Source: Dichetophora obliterata (lineage: Eukaryota; Arthropoda; Insecta; Diptera; Sciomyzidae). From it: DNA of 64,000 bases. Numbering within the stretch: position 1 is the stretch's first letter; the number at the start of each line of letters is the position of its first letter. Below the pieces are notes generated by a model. It did no database searches. It saw nothing but the letters and a program-made list of their open reading frames with translations, and had not been told where the DNA came from. Position numbers and translations under genes: made by a program. Positions 23,271-33,849 of this stretch are shown piece by piece. The DNA lies in the NCBI GenBank assembly GCA_963920525.1, contig OY986435.1, positions 97,014,727 to 97,078,726 of the forward strand, in the 5' to 3' direction.

Positions 23271-23974
23271 ATGAAACACCTACATATATGTTTTAAGATT
23301 TAAGTTTTCACTATAAGAAAAAATAACTATTATTTGCAGAATATAATGATTGAAAATAATTTTGCAAAGTAGAAATAAACTGATATATCATTTTCTTTTT
23401 ATTTACATCTTATTAATATTAATTCATGTTTATTGAATTTAAGTTTGATAATTATAAGTAAATAATGTCCCTAAATATGCTTTTGTGTTTCTTTAGTATA
23501 TATCCTTAAAATTCAAAGTGGAATATTTAAGAATATTTCCTTTTGCAAAAAAGGATATTTGTACAAAATTCTTCTGCGCACACTGGCTACAACGCAAGCT
23601 ACACAAGTTCAAATAATCATGTTGAGCAGCGTCTTTCTCCGCAATCCTTCCCCTATAGCTTACTCTCATTTGATGTTCGCTCTCAACCCTTTGTTGCTTG
23701 CAACAAAGTTCGAAGTATCGTACATGACTTGTAGGTTTCCTTTTTGCTGATACGTTTTTTACATAGCCTTATTGCTTTCAGTAAAAATACAAGGCCTATT
23801 TGCCATGAAAGCGTTATATGTGGAAGACATTAAGGTGCAGAGATACGTTTGCCAGGGCATCTAGTATATGTATATCTTTCATGCAAAAAAAAATTGTATT
23901 AATTTTTTTTAATGTGTGGCCAAAAAAATCCTAAACAATCCCTTTTCTTGTACGTCCCAACTAGTTTTTCCCCT

Positions 23975-26900
23975 TTAATGTCGTATGATAAAATGGCCGA
24001 TGAGAAATTTTTGCTAATATGTTCAAACAAGTGTCAAATCATATAAGACTGAAACAGTGGGTTGGTGACAGCTTTATCACTTAATACTACTGAGGATATG
24101 AATAACTACTAATCAAGCATTATTAATTAGTCTTTTTAAGGTATACAAAATTCAATATAGAATTTTTTAGTGGGATTCTGCAGACCTTTATTAGAAACTA
24201 CTATTAATTATAGAATTAATATATGAACTATATGTCTAAAACAGCAACCTTAACATTAATTTTGATTTGTACTGTCCTGATAAGTCCTGTTTAAAATGAT
24301 TTAATAAGAAATAAATAAAAATTATTTCATTGAAATAACTTCTCTCCAAATACTCTATAGTAGAATTCTTAATTGAAACAATGTTTCATATGTTTTAAAT
24401 TCAAAATACATTAATTATTATATTTCAGTGTATTTCTTAAAATTATGAAATCTTTTATCGTTTGCTTTGCTATATAATTTTTTTTTTATTTAATTTTGTG
24501 TTTAATTTTTTTGAAGTCTCGTTAAACTTTCATTTTTGGATTATTTGAAAAACGTGTTTATACATTTTGTCAAATATTTAAATTACACTTCACATAATGT
24601 CTAGTGACAAACTTTTAAAATAATTGTTTCCTTTTTGATTTCTTAATAAAAAAATCCTTTTTGATTTCAAAGAAGTTGGCTTTGACCTTTTTACAAAGTC
24701 AAGGGCGAGAATGGAAGATTTATAAACTCAATCTACTGAATCGCCTTAACGTTGAAAGATAGGCGATGCACGGTTTGAAACACAGATTCAATATAAAAAT
24801 TTATAAATATCAAATTCAATTTGAAAAATTTTAAAAACTTAACAAACGATAGAAGAAATCTCTTAATTCCCTTGAACTGGCAGCACTGATTAGTGCAAAT
24901 CTCTCAAATTTGACACGCTCTCGCTAGTATTCTCTCTCTTTCTCTGTGTTTGGCTCACCCTATTTCCTTTAGAGGGTGTTTTCCTCTATTTCCAGTTTAT
25001 AATCTAATTGTTTTTAGGTATTTGTTATTTTCTTTACCATTCTTTTCGCTCTTAAGGGGGTTTCTAGGCATGTTATAAAAACTACATTTAGTTTTTTTTT
25101 AAATAAACAATTTGTTAAAAGTAAAAAATGCCTGGTCAATTACATTGAAGCACATGTCATTTTTTATTCATATGGCTGAAAGTAATAATTCTAATAAAGA
25201 CACTTCAACAAAGTAAAAACTAAAGAAATTTTGCCAAGTGGGACTTATTCTTAAAATACTCCGCTCTTAAAATAACATTTATCTTTCAACACTCATGCAG
25301 AAGAGTGCTCTGAGAAAATAAAAAATCGAAGACACTCTTAGTTATATGTATTTTAATGTAGAAATATTTTTTACTATAACATGTTTAAAAAAAAAATCGA
25401 AGCACAGTTGTTTTTTAGCATTTCCAATGAGAAAGACCCCCTAAAATTCAGCAGCATTATTTTGCAGCTCTGCGTTTATTGCATTTGAGTCAGCTAGATT
25501 TCATTACTTTAGCTCACACTTAATTTTTCTTAGAGTGTTCATGAGTTTACTTGACGAAAAGTGAGTTTGGGTGAGCAACTCTTTTTGCCGGTTACATCAC
25601 CTTGCTGTATCGTCAGAAATTTAGGTATCCTTTAAAGGAAGGATACAATAAAACATCTTTTTTGATAGCAGGCGGAGTTGGTGGGCTATTAAACATAGGT
25701 ATAGAGCATTTTTTTCCACTTGCTCTTATTTGCGATTTCAAACGATGACGCAGTTGAAACGCTAAAAAAATTAAATAGTATATCAAATGCGGTCTGGTGG
25801 GATATAGTCTGAAGTACACTGGGAGAAAATACAAAAAGAAAAAATTAAAATTTTAATACATACCAACAAAAATATTTTTGTGGTTTTAGCTTGTGCCTAA
25901 ATATGTTTAGCATTAAAGATGCTAAGAGAATTGTCGTATCGATGCTTGGGCTCTATTCTTCACATATGACGAATTTCTTACCTGTATGAAAAAGGTGAAC
26001 ATGTGTTACTCCGTTTCTCAATTTTTTTTTTTTGTTTTAAGCTATGGAAAAAATGTTTCTTTAATGCTTCAAACATTAAATGAACCGAAAACATTATGTT
26101 TCTAAATACACCGTACAACAACTTGAACTAATTTTAAATTCAATCGTTGCATTCATGTATTTTTTATACTTTTTTTATTAAAATTTAACCTCTTTAAATT
26201 ATTTATAAGTTTTCTTATTAAAACGTCGAATAAAATTTATTACATTTCGGAAATGTTTAAAAATGCTTCGCTTCTTTTGCATATTTTTCGTTTCTTTCTA
26301 CATGTAGCTTAATAGACTAGTTGTTATAATCAAATAGTTATAACCTAAACGACATGGATTTAAATCTTACAGATTTCGTTATTTTTTACTTGTGTCAAGA
26401 ATAAACTCAAATATAATTCCATGTGGGAATAAAATTCAATCTTGATACTTGACTTCGATTGAATAGTAATATGGTTGCGGTGTTGAATGCACAATACAGG
26501 ATTTACTAGAATATAATCCATGCATTTTTGGACCGTGTACAAAACCTTCTCAAAACTGTCATGCATACCAAAGATTTCCAAAAGTATTAGTAGCCCCTGG
26601 AAATGTTTCCTTAGCCACACGGCGCACTCAAGGAAAAATCTATTACAATTAACCCTCTAGCGTCCAAGACCACTTACAGACGGACAATTTTATTAAATTA
26701 TGCATTAAAAACTATTTTAGCTACGTCGATGAAAAACACGACTTAAAAATATTGAACTGGCTTACTGATTTTAGTTTAAAAGCATTGTTCACCTTAAGTC
26801 CAGAAATTATTTCAGTTGATTTTTAAAAGTTTTTTAGTTTTGGTTATTAAAAAAAAAACCATGTATGATCAAAACGCTTCCAAGTACAGATTGTTTAGCT

Positions 26901-28188
26901 TGTGTAATAAACATGCATAGCTTGTGCACAACATATGAAATAGCTTGTGTAATAAACATGCATATTTTTTTGTAATTATAAAAAATAGTAACACCCGCTA
27001 ATTTATTAGAACCTTTGAACTAATTTAGTTTAAAAACGCAAAAAAAAAATTTCAGTTTTTTTTTTCTTATTAAATGTAAAATAAATGTATGCTCTCTTCC
27101 TGTGAAGAGAAGCTTCGTAACAAGCAATACACAACTTTTGTTTGGTTCAATTTTACTGATTGGAAGATTAACTGTCGGTCATGAGACTTTACTTGTTAAG
27201 GACTCGACCACAGCGTCCTCTGTTACTTAAATACGAAATAAAAAATCATAATTGAAAATTCAAGATTGTTTTATATTGTCAAAGAACTAAATAATATTGT
27301 AAAAACCCGACAATTGTATTTAATAAAATGGCTTAAAAGGATATTGCCAAAAATTGTCGTTTTACAGCCTGAGATACTTGGAGCCTTCCTTAAGTAATGT
27401 AAGGTCGTAAGCCAAGTTAAAATAACATAACATTTTTACAATATACATCAAGGCATGAGATTTCGCATTGAATATTGGAACATGGTGCATTGAAAGGGCA
27501 AACAAAAATTAAGGTATAAGACTGTAGCTTGACTGAGCTTGACGAGGCATTCGCTTAAAACTCTGCGAGCAACCTAAAGCAGCACTCACACATAGGATTT
27601 GTCCTGGCTACAAGAACAACAAACAAAAGAAATAAGAGTATTTCTGAAATGCAAAACACATCTGCACGTGCACCGAAGAAAAAGAGATCGTTTTTCCAAT
27701 TCAACGAAAAGTAGATTAAAAAAGAGATTTTTTTTATTTCAACGAAAAGGGTGCAATGAATGCAACTATAACAAGTAGAGGAATACAATGATACAAGCTA
27801 GAAGTTTTTATGTACATCCGAGCCAAAGGACTTGCAGCAAACAGGATAAAAACATTTAACGATCTCGAGATTGAACAAAAAAAATTAGCAAAAAGGATGA
27901 GCATTGAGAACGTTAGCCTGTCATCAGTTTCACAATATAGCCTATAGAAAGAAGAACTTGTTTTAAAGGGGTGTGCCAACAAAATCGATAATAGAGCTTT
28001 AAATTTGTCTCTACTACTTTGTTGTTGTCGTAAAGTGTTTGTAGTTTTTATAGTGTATTTATGTGTTTTTTGCATGCCGAAAGTTGTGTTGGCTTCAAGA
28101 TATAATCAGTGTTTTCACTTGAAAATTTTAAATAGTTGTAGGTAGATAGAGACCAAAAAAATATTGTATTTTAAAAGGAATGGTCGAA
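23975..28188. other. AT-rich intergenic DNA
   Basis: No gene or RNA is supported. Small items are a possible TTAA-flanked end pair (TTAAGGGGGTTTCTAGG near 25053 and a weak partner near 25440), TACACTGGGAGAAAAT near 25815 resembling one end of the TA-flanked family, TTAACCCTCTAGCG near 26651 and a direct repeat of AGCTTGTGTAATAAACATGC near 26898 and 26942. Open frames at 25613-25834, 26360-26620 and 27555-28075 look like chance. Confidence 0.5.
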
Positions 28189-28830
28189 TCTATATATATA
28201 AAAAGCAAAACACTGTCTGTCTGTCTGTCTGTGTGAAGCCTATAGACTCCTAAACTACTGGACCGATTGATCTGAAATTTGGACTGTCGATTTGTTTCAG
28301 ATAGGAGATGGTTTAAGAAGAAAAAATGTTTTGCCACACCCCTTTTACTGCCCCTAAATCAATTAAAATGCTATATTTCACACGGTATGGGTCGTGTAAG
28401 GCTAAAATTAAGTAATTTAGTTTGTATGGATACTGTCGGCAATTGTACTAAAAATGTGTGTCCACGCCCCCTTTTACCGCCCATAAACCAATGAAAATAT
28501 TTTTTCAACGGTTTTGGTCGTATTAGACTAACATTTTGTAATTTAGTTCATATGGTTACTCTCGGCAAAATTGCACTAAAAATGGGCCTGTCCCACTTTA
28601 GTTAAACTCAATTTTCGGGGGGGTCAGCGTGGTGTGATACAAAGTACGCCAAGCTTAAGCTAAATTAAACTGAAATTTTGGCAGACGATTTGCTTCGAGT
28701 AAGAGATGGTTTAAGGGAAATAATTTTGCGGCACCCCTTTTTACCGCTTACAAAACAACAAAAATGCTATATTTCGCACGGTTTTGATCGTATTTGACTA
28801 AAATTTGATAATTTAGTTCATATGTTATGA
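28189..28830 (+). mobile_element. Helitron-family copy, 5' end present, 3' end not found
   Basis: It begins TCTATATATATAAAAAG after GAA, the same 5' terminus as the Helitron at 35269. This is followed by a (CTGT)n run, ACTGGACCGATTGATCTG, and then two or three modules with the words AAATGCTATATTTCA and ACTAAAATTTTGTAATTTAG. The modules recur at 19.3-19.95 kb and on the opposite strand at 39.3-41.1 kb. No CTRR end with a hairpin is evident before the sequence changes near 28830. Confidence 0.6.
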
Positions 28831-29340
28831 TAATTTAGAAGATTGTTAATTTTTGTAGTTTAAAGCAGTATTAAACAAACTGCCAGCAAAACAGCAACAG
28901 CACTAAAAAGAGACCGCTGCACAGCGATAGCAATTTTTTTACTTAAAACAATTTTGGCTGTGCTTTACTGCGCACATTTCAACAGCAAAGCCGCAGCAGA
29001 GCCGAAATTAATTTTTCATGTAACTGTGCTGTTGCTTTGACTGCGCAAATTGTAAATAGTTCAGTCGAAGCACAGTTCATATTTTTGTTCGTTGAAATGT
29101 GCTGTTGTTTTAACTGCCGAACAACGACAGCTATGAAATACGAATGCAAATCACTGCACAAAACTGCTTCCTGTGTTTGGTGCGTTAGTTGCACGTTAAC
29201 TGCAAAAGGACTGATTTACTTGGAAACTGAGTGAAATATAACAAAATAGGGAACATTAGTTTGTGACTGCAATTGGTCGTGTTTAGAACTTCTTTTATTT
29301 CAATAAATACCAATAATTCAATAGTAATAAATAGTAGGGC
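28831..29340. repeat. Region rich in CTGTGCTGTTG / CAGCAACAGCAC words
   Basis: Words of the type CAGCAACAGCAC, GCTGTGCTTTACTGCGC and CTGTGCTGTTGCTTTGACTG recur in both orientations from 28880 to 29180, spaced by 60-90 bp. This suggests a decayed inverted or tandem repeat. The open frames crossing it are short and lack family features. Confidence 0.4.
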
Positions 29341-29554
29341 AAGGGGTTATTGTAATTACAATTACTGTAATCGTAGTAAAGAAATTTTTTTGATTACAAC
29401 TACAGCAATTGTAATTTTCATTTTTTAATAATTACAATTACTGTAATTGTAATTGTAAATATTTCGATTATGATTACAGTTATCGTAATATTTTTTTTAA
29501 GATTACGATTATAGTATGTAATTGAAATTGTAATTTATATGTAATCAATTACGA
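29341..29554. repeat. Degenerate ATTACAATTACTGTAATTG repeat
   Basis: About 210 bp built from variants of TAATTACAATTACTGTAATT, a near-palindromic unit, running up to the start of the LINE fragment. It is simple-sequence-like and codes for nothing. Confidence 0.8.
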
Positions 29555-29999
29555 AAGTGCTTCTTTATGACGCTGAAGCCTGGGTAGTTTCGCAAACTGA
29601 CGCAGTTGCTCTGAGGGTGTTCGCTAGAAAAGTTCTTCGCAAATTCTTAGGTCCTGTTCGATTCGGGGATAACTATTGCACCACGCACTGTATGAGCTCT
29701 ACTTAGGCATTGACGTAGTTCAATGTATAACTGTGCAGCGACTACGCAGGCTAGGTCATGTCCATCGTATGGACGACGAAGCTCCAGCGAAAAAGGTGCT
29801 CGTGGCGAGGGTCGTTGCCCTCGGGAGGGAGACCATGCCTCCTATGGATGGACCAGACCGAGTAAGTCCTAACCGCACTTGGTGTATTTGATTGGAGAAG
29901 GCGCGCGCAAAGCAGAGGCCCCTGGCGAGAGCTGATGAGGTCGGCTGAAACCCGAACACGGGTTGTTATGGCCACCTAAGTAAGTAAGTAAGTAAGTAA
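29555..29999 (+). mobile_element. 3' fragment of an RTE-like non-LTR retrotransposon
   Basis: Conceptual translation in three successive frames gives the C-terminal region of an RT-type LINE polyprotein: LLYDAEAWVVSQTDA, then LYELYLGIDVV, QRLRRLGHVHRMDDE, and finally VFDWRRRAQSRGPW with a stop at 29977. It is followed directly by (TAAG)n. A 5'-truncated copy with a short tandem-repeat tail fits RTE-type retrotransposition. Frameshifts near 29675 and 29870 make it a pseudogene. The clade call is by pattern only. Confidence 0.7.
29977..29999 (+). repeat. (TAAG)n tail of the LINE fragment
   Basis: Five to six tetranucleotide units begin at the stop codon of the LINE fragment, as expected for a non-LTR element that ends in a microsatellite instead of poly(A). 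Confidence 0.85.
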
Positions 30000-30068
30000 T
30001 TGGCACGTGTCATTCAAATAACTTACTTTATTATTGTTCAAAGATTTGTTTTTGTGGCATTACTGGTT

Positions 30069-30925
30069 CTTAAGATATTGCAAAAAATGTGATCCATTTG
30101 TATGGGAGGTGCCACTCCCACTTGTTCAATCATGCCTTAATTTAGCACGTATTCTCCAAATGACATATTTTATGATTGCCTAATTTTTTTTGTTAGTTGT
30201 TACAGTTTGTTTAAGTATAATTTGTAATTAACAACAACTGGCAGAATGAACATTTATATTTTACGAAATTTTGTTTCTATCCAATGAACGTCCATCCCAT
30301 TATCAATGATTTACATTTGGCTCCTTCTTTATACGCTTCAGCAGTATTTATTCAATCTAGTGTTCATAGCCACCGGGCAATGCGTTGACATGTGGGTTGT
30401 GGAATAAACTCTTTGTACCATCGCCCCATGGAAAACGTTTCTCGCGTCTACACAGATAATCGTATTTGATAAATTCCGGACGGGGATGATCGGGCTCTTC
30501 CTGATGTTTCAAATAGGCGTTTAACATGCACAAAGCAACAGCTGGGACTGCAACGAATAACGACAAACGTTTCCACAATATGAATCCACCAGAGTGTTCG
30601 CCAGCGGAGGCAGCTGTTCCAGAAGATCTTTTCAAAGCTTCGGTAGCTATTTTACGACGAATTGCATGCGAAAGTATTGCAGACATCTTTGCTTCAATTT
30701 CGTTGAATAAAAATTTATGAATATTCTCTGAAAAAAAAAATGGATATTGCGAAAAATGTGATCCATTTTTATGGGAGGTGCCACTTCCACTTGCCTACTT
30801 TTGACACATTTCCTTTAAATGATGCACATGAGGACTGACTTAGTTTCTGTTGTCATGGCTTCACTGGTTTTTCAGATATTGCGAAAAATAAGATACATTT
30901 GTATGGGAGGTGCCACGTCCTTTTG
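30069..30925 (+). repeat. Repeat modules flanking COX6A
   Basis: The module GATATTGCGAAAAATGTGAT, then CCATTTGTATGGGAGGTGCCAC, occurs at about 30073, 30744 and 30876, each followed by related text (CCAAATGACATATTTTATGA, TTAAATGATGCACATGAGG). The last two are 132 bp apart. The first two are 671 bp apart, with the COX6A segment between them. The array belongs to an unclassified fly intergenic repeat. Confidence 0.75.
30357..30686 (-). CDS. COX6A: Cytochrome c oxidase subunit 6A, mitochondrial
   Basis: An intact 109-residue frame of the usual length for this small nuclear-encoded subunit of respiratory complex IV in the inner mitochondrial membrane. The N-terminus (about residues 1-30) is basic and Ser/Ala rich, as for a mitochondrial presequence. 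Residues about 40-60 (LSLFVAVPAVALCMLNAYLK) form the single membrane span. The C-terminal half has the family hallmark YDYL.RREKRFPWGDG followed by SLFHNPHVNALP. The ATG at 30684-30686 is the only sensible start. On the minus strand a long pyrimidine tract ending in CAG lies at 30728-30740, a plausible 3' splice site in the 5' UTR. AATAAA follows the stop by a few bases. Repeat modules flank both sides, so a recent inserted copy is not excluded. Confidence 0.92.
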   Translation of the reverse strand: MSAILSHAIRRKIATEALKRSSGTAASAGEHSGGFILWKRLSLFVAVPAVALCMLNAYLKHQEEPDHPRPEFIKYDYLCRREKRFPWGDGTKSLFHNPHVNALPGGYEH

Positions 30926-31803
30926 TCCAAATATTTAAAAAACTATTTTTTTGTGCTTTTCTGTGCTTAAAAACGTCATCAAAAAATTTATTCCCTCTAG
31001 TTTGTACCAATCATTCCATTGTGCAGTGCTCTGTATGGCTCGCACAAGACAGGTAGTGCAGATTTAAAACATTTCATAACAGACTTGTTTATGGAGAATA
31101 CATAATTTTTCTTTTTTTTTATATTATATTATAAATTTTCTACGTGGTCCAGAACGTGTTTTTTTTTTTAAATTTTATAAAAAATTTATTAATTTTTAAG
31201 AAAAAATTTTTTAAAAAAAAAAAACATTTTTGTAATATTACGTCTATTAATAGTACTTGACTCAAAAATCAAGAAATTTTAACAAGCCGTTACCTAGCAA
31301 AATTAATTTTACTAAAACAGTGGCTTAAAACCAAATTCTTTGTAACTCATTGAAAAAAAACTTAGAAAAAAAAAATTTCAATTTAATTTTTTTTCATGTA
31401 CTCTTCAATAATATCCATTATATACATAACAATTACGACTTCCTGTTTTAGGTTGCTAGTTTCACGAATTTTCACTCATAACAAATAATTGAAATTGGTA
31501 TTTGTTGCTACAAAGTCTCAGGTTGAAGCACCTTAACCCGAATTTATAAGCCGAATGGCAACGCAACTGTAGCCATTTACAGTTTAAATTAAGTTGTAAA
31601 AATGTATTTTCTGTTTGGCTAGACTATTGTAAAATTGCAAAAATTTACTTAGCGCTGTAAATAGGGTGATTCGGATTAATAAAAAGTAGCTGTTATTATT
31701 TAAATTTTTCTGTATTTGCTTGTTTCCTTCCGTTAAGCAAAACTTTGGTACGCTGTGCTTTTAACGCACTTTGAAGCTGGTAGCATTTTTTCTCATCTGC
31801 AAC
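30926..31803. other. AT-rich non-coding DNA
   Basis: Homopolymer-rich sequence with long A and T runs near 31120-31230 and 31355-31395. No gene, RNA or structured repeat is supported. Confidence 0.6.
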
Positions 31804-31807
31804 TTAA

Positions 31808-32498
31808 AGGGGCACAACTAGTTAAAACATTTTTTCCTATTTTCTAAAAGTAGAATATTTCAGAAGTATTCTCTAAAAATTTTAGACCAACCAGATTATT
31901 TTTTATGGAGATAAGTAATTTTAAATAGGGGTTTTTTATCTGCATGCACATCGTAGTCGAAACTTTAAACGCGTTTTTCTCAAAACTATGTTTTCGAACT
32001 CAGTGATCACAGTAACTTTAGAACGGCTATACCAATCAGTTTGAAATTTTTCTCACTTATTCCATATATAATTATCCTCCTGATGAGCGAAAGATTTTTC
32101 TTTTTGTCGTTGTATTTTTTTGCCGAAAATATGTATGGAATTTTGGTCAAATAAGCAACTTTGAATTTCAACATCCGCCATTTTTGGAAAAATTAATATT
32201 TTTCAAATCCCTTCGTTCATCAGGAGTATTTTTTTACTAACTGATGATCCCTTTTATTTTTTTTCCAGATGATTCAGTTATGAGCAACAGTGATCACGGC
32301 AAAAAAAGTTTGTGGATGGATCCCTTGCAAATTTGCTGTTTCCCACTAATTAATCCAATTTTTTGTCATAAAAAAAAAATCTTCAAATATATGTATCTTT
32401 CATGTAAAAAAGATTTGTTATTAATTATTTTAATGTGTGGCCAAAAAAAAATCCTAAACAAGACCCCTTTTCTTGTACGTCCCAACTAGTTGTGCCCC
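31808..32498. mobile_element. TTAA-flanked MITE, copy 2, uninterrupted
   Basis: The ends GGGGCACAACTAGTT and AACTAGTTGTGCCCC are perfect inverses, bordered by TTAA at 31804-31807 and 32499-32502. The 691 bp body encodes nothing convincing. It contains AACTTTAAACGCGTTTTTCT and AGTGATCACAGTAACTTTAG, both found in copy 1 at 18904. The contiguous text TCTTCAAA-TATATGTATC near 32385 is the empty version of the Helitron target in copy 1. Confidence 0.88.
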
Positions 32499-32502
32499 TT
32501 AA

Positions 32503-32921
32503 AGCTTTTATTATAGCACTTTTATAGTTTCTTCAGAATATTATTATGTAACGAATATAGCCCAAATTGTTGCCGCAGCTATATATAGCAATGAAATACT
32601 TAGTTTGCTTCTTGCTGTTTTACCGAAATTATTGACCAATTTTTATGTCCTTTTTAATTAATGCAAGGACTTGTCGTTTAGTGGATTTGTTTGCGCCTAG
32701 AAGCCATAAAATACTGAACTTGGCGTTTTTGTTTATTTTTGTTAATAAGGTTGCAAATAGGCAATCTGTCACTGTTAAGAACGTTACAGTGTCACATTTA
32801 CATTTGCACTTGAACCCACAAAAATATGCCACAACACTAAAAAAGCGTTTTAAAATTGATGAAATGTATTATCCATTTGACAAGTTTTGTGTTTAAGAAA
32901 TAGCTAGCAACAGATTTCGTT
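32503..32921. other. Non-coding DNA
   Basis: Two overlapping frames on opposite strands (32629-32896) are AT-driven and show no family resemblance. No other structure is seen. Confidence 0.5.
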
Positions 32922-32928
32922 AAAGTAG

Positions 32929-33237
32929 GTTAGGTTAGATTAAAGGTGGCGATCCACAAAGACCAGATGATTGGTCCGTTGTGTTACCACTATTAGATCA
33001 GAAGGAAAGAAGGCATAAGTTCAATAAAACTTATGTACGATGTTTTTTCTAAGTCAATATAACCGATCTACTAACCAATTCTTCTTTCACAAACTTCCCT
33101 GTTACCGCTTCTTTTCTTCTCAAGTATTAATGTGTCTTAAACTTGTTTTGATTAGACGAACCATGATCTAGCTGGAATCCGAACCCAGGACACCTGGATG
33201 GCAATTAAGCACGCTACCAGAAGACTATCGAGGCGTC
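32929..33237 (-). mobile_element. tRNA-derived SINE with 7 bp target duplication
   Basis: On the minus strand it begins near 33237 with a tRNA-like head: an A-box-like stretch (AGTCTTCTGGTAGCG), a B box GGGTTCGGATTCC, and a T arm of five base pairs around TTCGGAT. A body of about 230 bp follows, and the 3' end is CACCTTTAATCTAACCTAAC. The flanks carry AAAGTAG (32922-32928 and 33238-33244), a target duplication. The CCTAAC tail resembles the 3' end of the LOA-type LINE at 2281, hinting at which LINE moved it. Confidence 0.75.
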
Positions 33238-33465
33238 AAAGTAGCATAAAATATTTTTGAAGTATCTATATAATCAAAATATTTTTCCTTGAATGAAAAC
33301 TGAACACATATGTTATTTTTTGTGAAGATAATTTAATTTAATAATTTCTACTACTAGTAATTGTTGTAAGTCGTTAATCGAATTAAGGCTTGTGTTATAC
33401 ATCTTCATGCGCATTTTCATCAACTAATTTTAGAAGTTTATGCTTGTTTATATTCTTGTCTGGAG

Positions 33466-33849
33466 ACCTGCCGTCTCCACACGCCAGAAAATATGTCTCA
33501 GCAGCTGATATATCAGCTGTTACGTGCTGTGGAGACCAAATTGTTAGATGTTAAGACTGAAAAGTCTGCCAGAAAGCACTGACATCTCTACTGACAGAAA
33601 TCAAAACACAATTTGACGTACCTGATAAAAAATGGCTGAGTTGGTGTTTTTCTTTTATTTACATTATATTTCATTTTTTCTAATTCTTTTAGCGCCTTTA
33701 AACGAATAATAGCTTGATTTTGTTGAAGGTTCAGTGGCATTTCACAGTAAAAAGTCACCATAATCGGCCCAGCAGAAACATCAAAGGTTTTTTAGTGACT
33801 TTACTAACAGAAATTCTATCAGTTTTTCCGTCGTGTGGAGACAGCAGGT
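33466..33849. mobile_element. MITE with CCTGC(C/T)GTCTCCACACG ends
   Basis: ACCTGCCGTCTCCACACGCC at the left and its inverse at the right (with a few differences) bracket 384 bp. A 3 bp direct repeat GAG may be the target duplication. The interior holds the palindrome CAGCTGATATATCAGCTG near 33500. No coding capacity. Confidence 0.6.

Larger units (their letters stand above)
19294..23864 (+). mobile_element. Helitron-type insertion, non-autonomous, composite
   Basis: It starts TCTATATACATATATATG and ends GCCAGGGCATCTAG, between a host A (19293) and T (23865). This matches Helitron rules: 5'-TC, 3'-CTRR, insertion between A and T, no duplication. The site is confirmed by the intact MITE at 31808-32498, where the same flanks are contiguous. 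The 4.57 kb body holds Helitron-family modules (19.3-19.95 kb), a reversed CTAG end at 19983, inverted repeats and an (AGTAT)n array. No Rep/helicase gene is readable. Confidence 0.75.
18904..23974. mobile_element. TTAA-flanked MITE, copy 1, split by a Helitron
   Basis: The left end GGGGGCACAACTAGTTACAA lies after TTAA (18900-18903). The right end, containing CCCAACTAGT and a degraded TTTTTCCCC, lies before TTAA (23975-23978). The left 390 bp and right 110 bp match the uninterrupted copy at 31808-32498 in order and orientation, apart from a roughly 190 bp shortfall. Everything from 19294 to 23864 is foreign to the element. Confidence 0.85.

Noticed and set aside
22574..23279. Two minus-strand open frames of 201 and 232 codons made of repeated TILYY residues
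   Set aside because: They are translations of the AGTAT array. A 5 bp unit lacking stop words is open in every frame, so they say nothing about coding.
10416..26664. piggyBac-type ends at the two TTAACCCTCTAGCG words (10416 and 26651)
   Set aside because: Both are in the same orientation and neither has an inverse partner at a sensible distance. They may be solo ends or chance.
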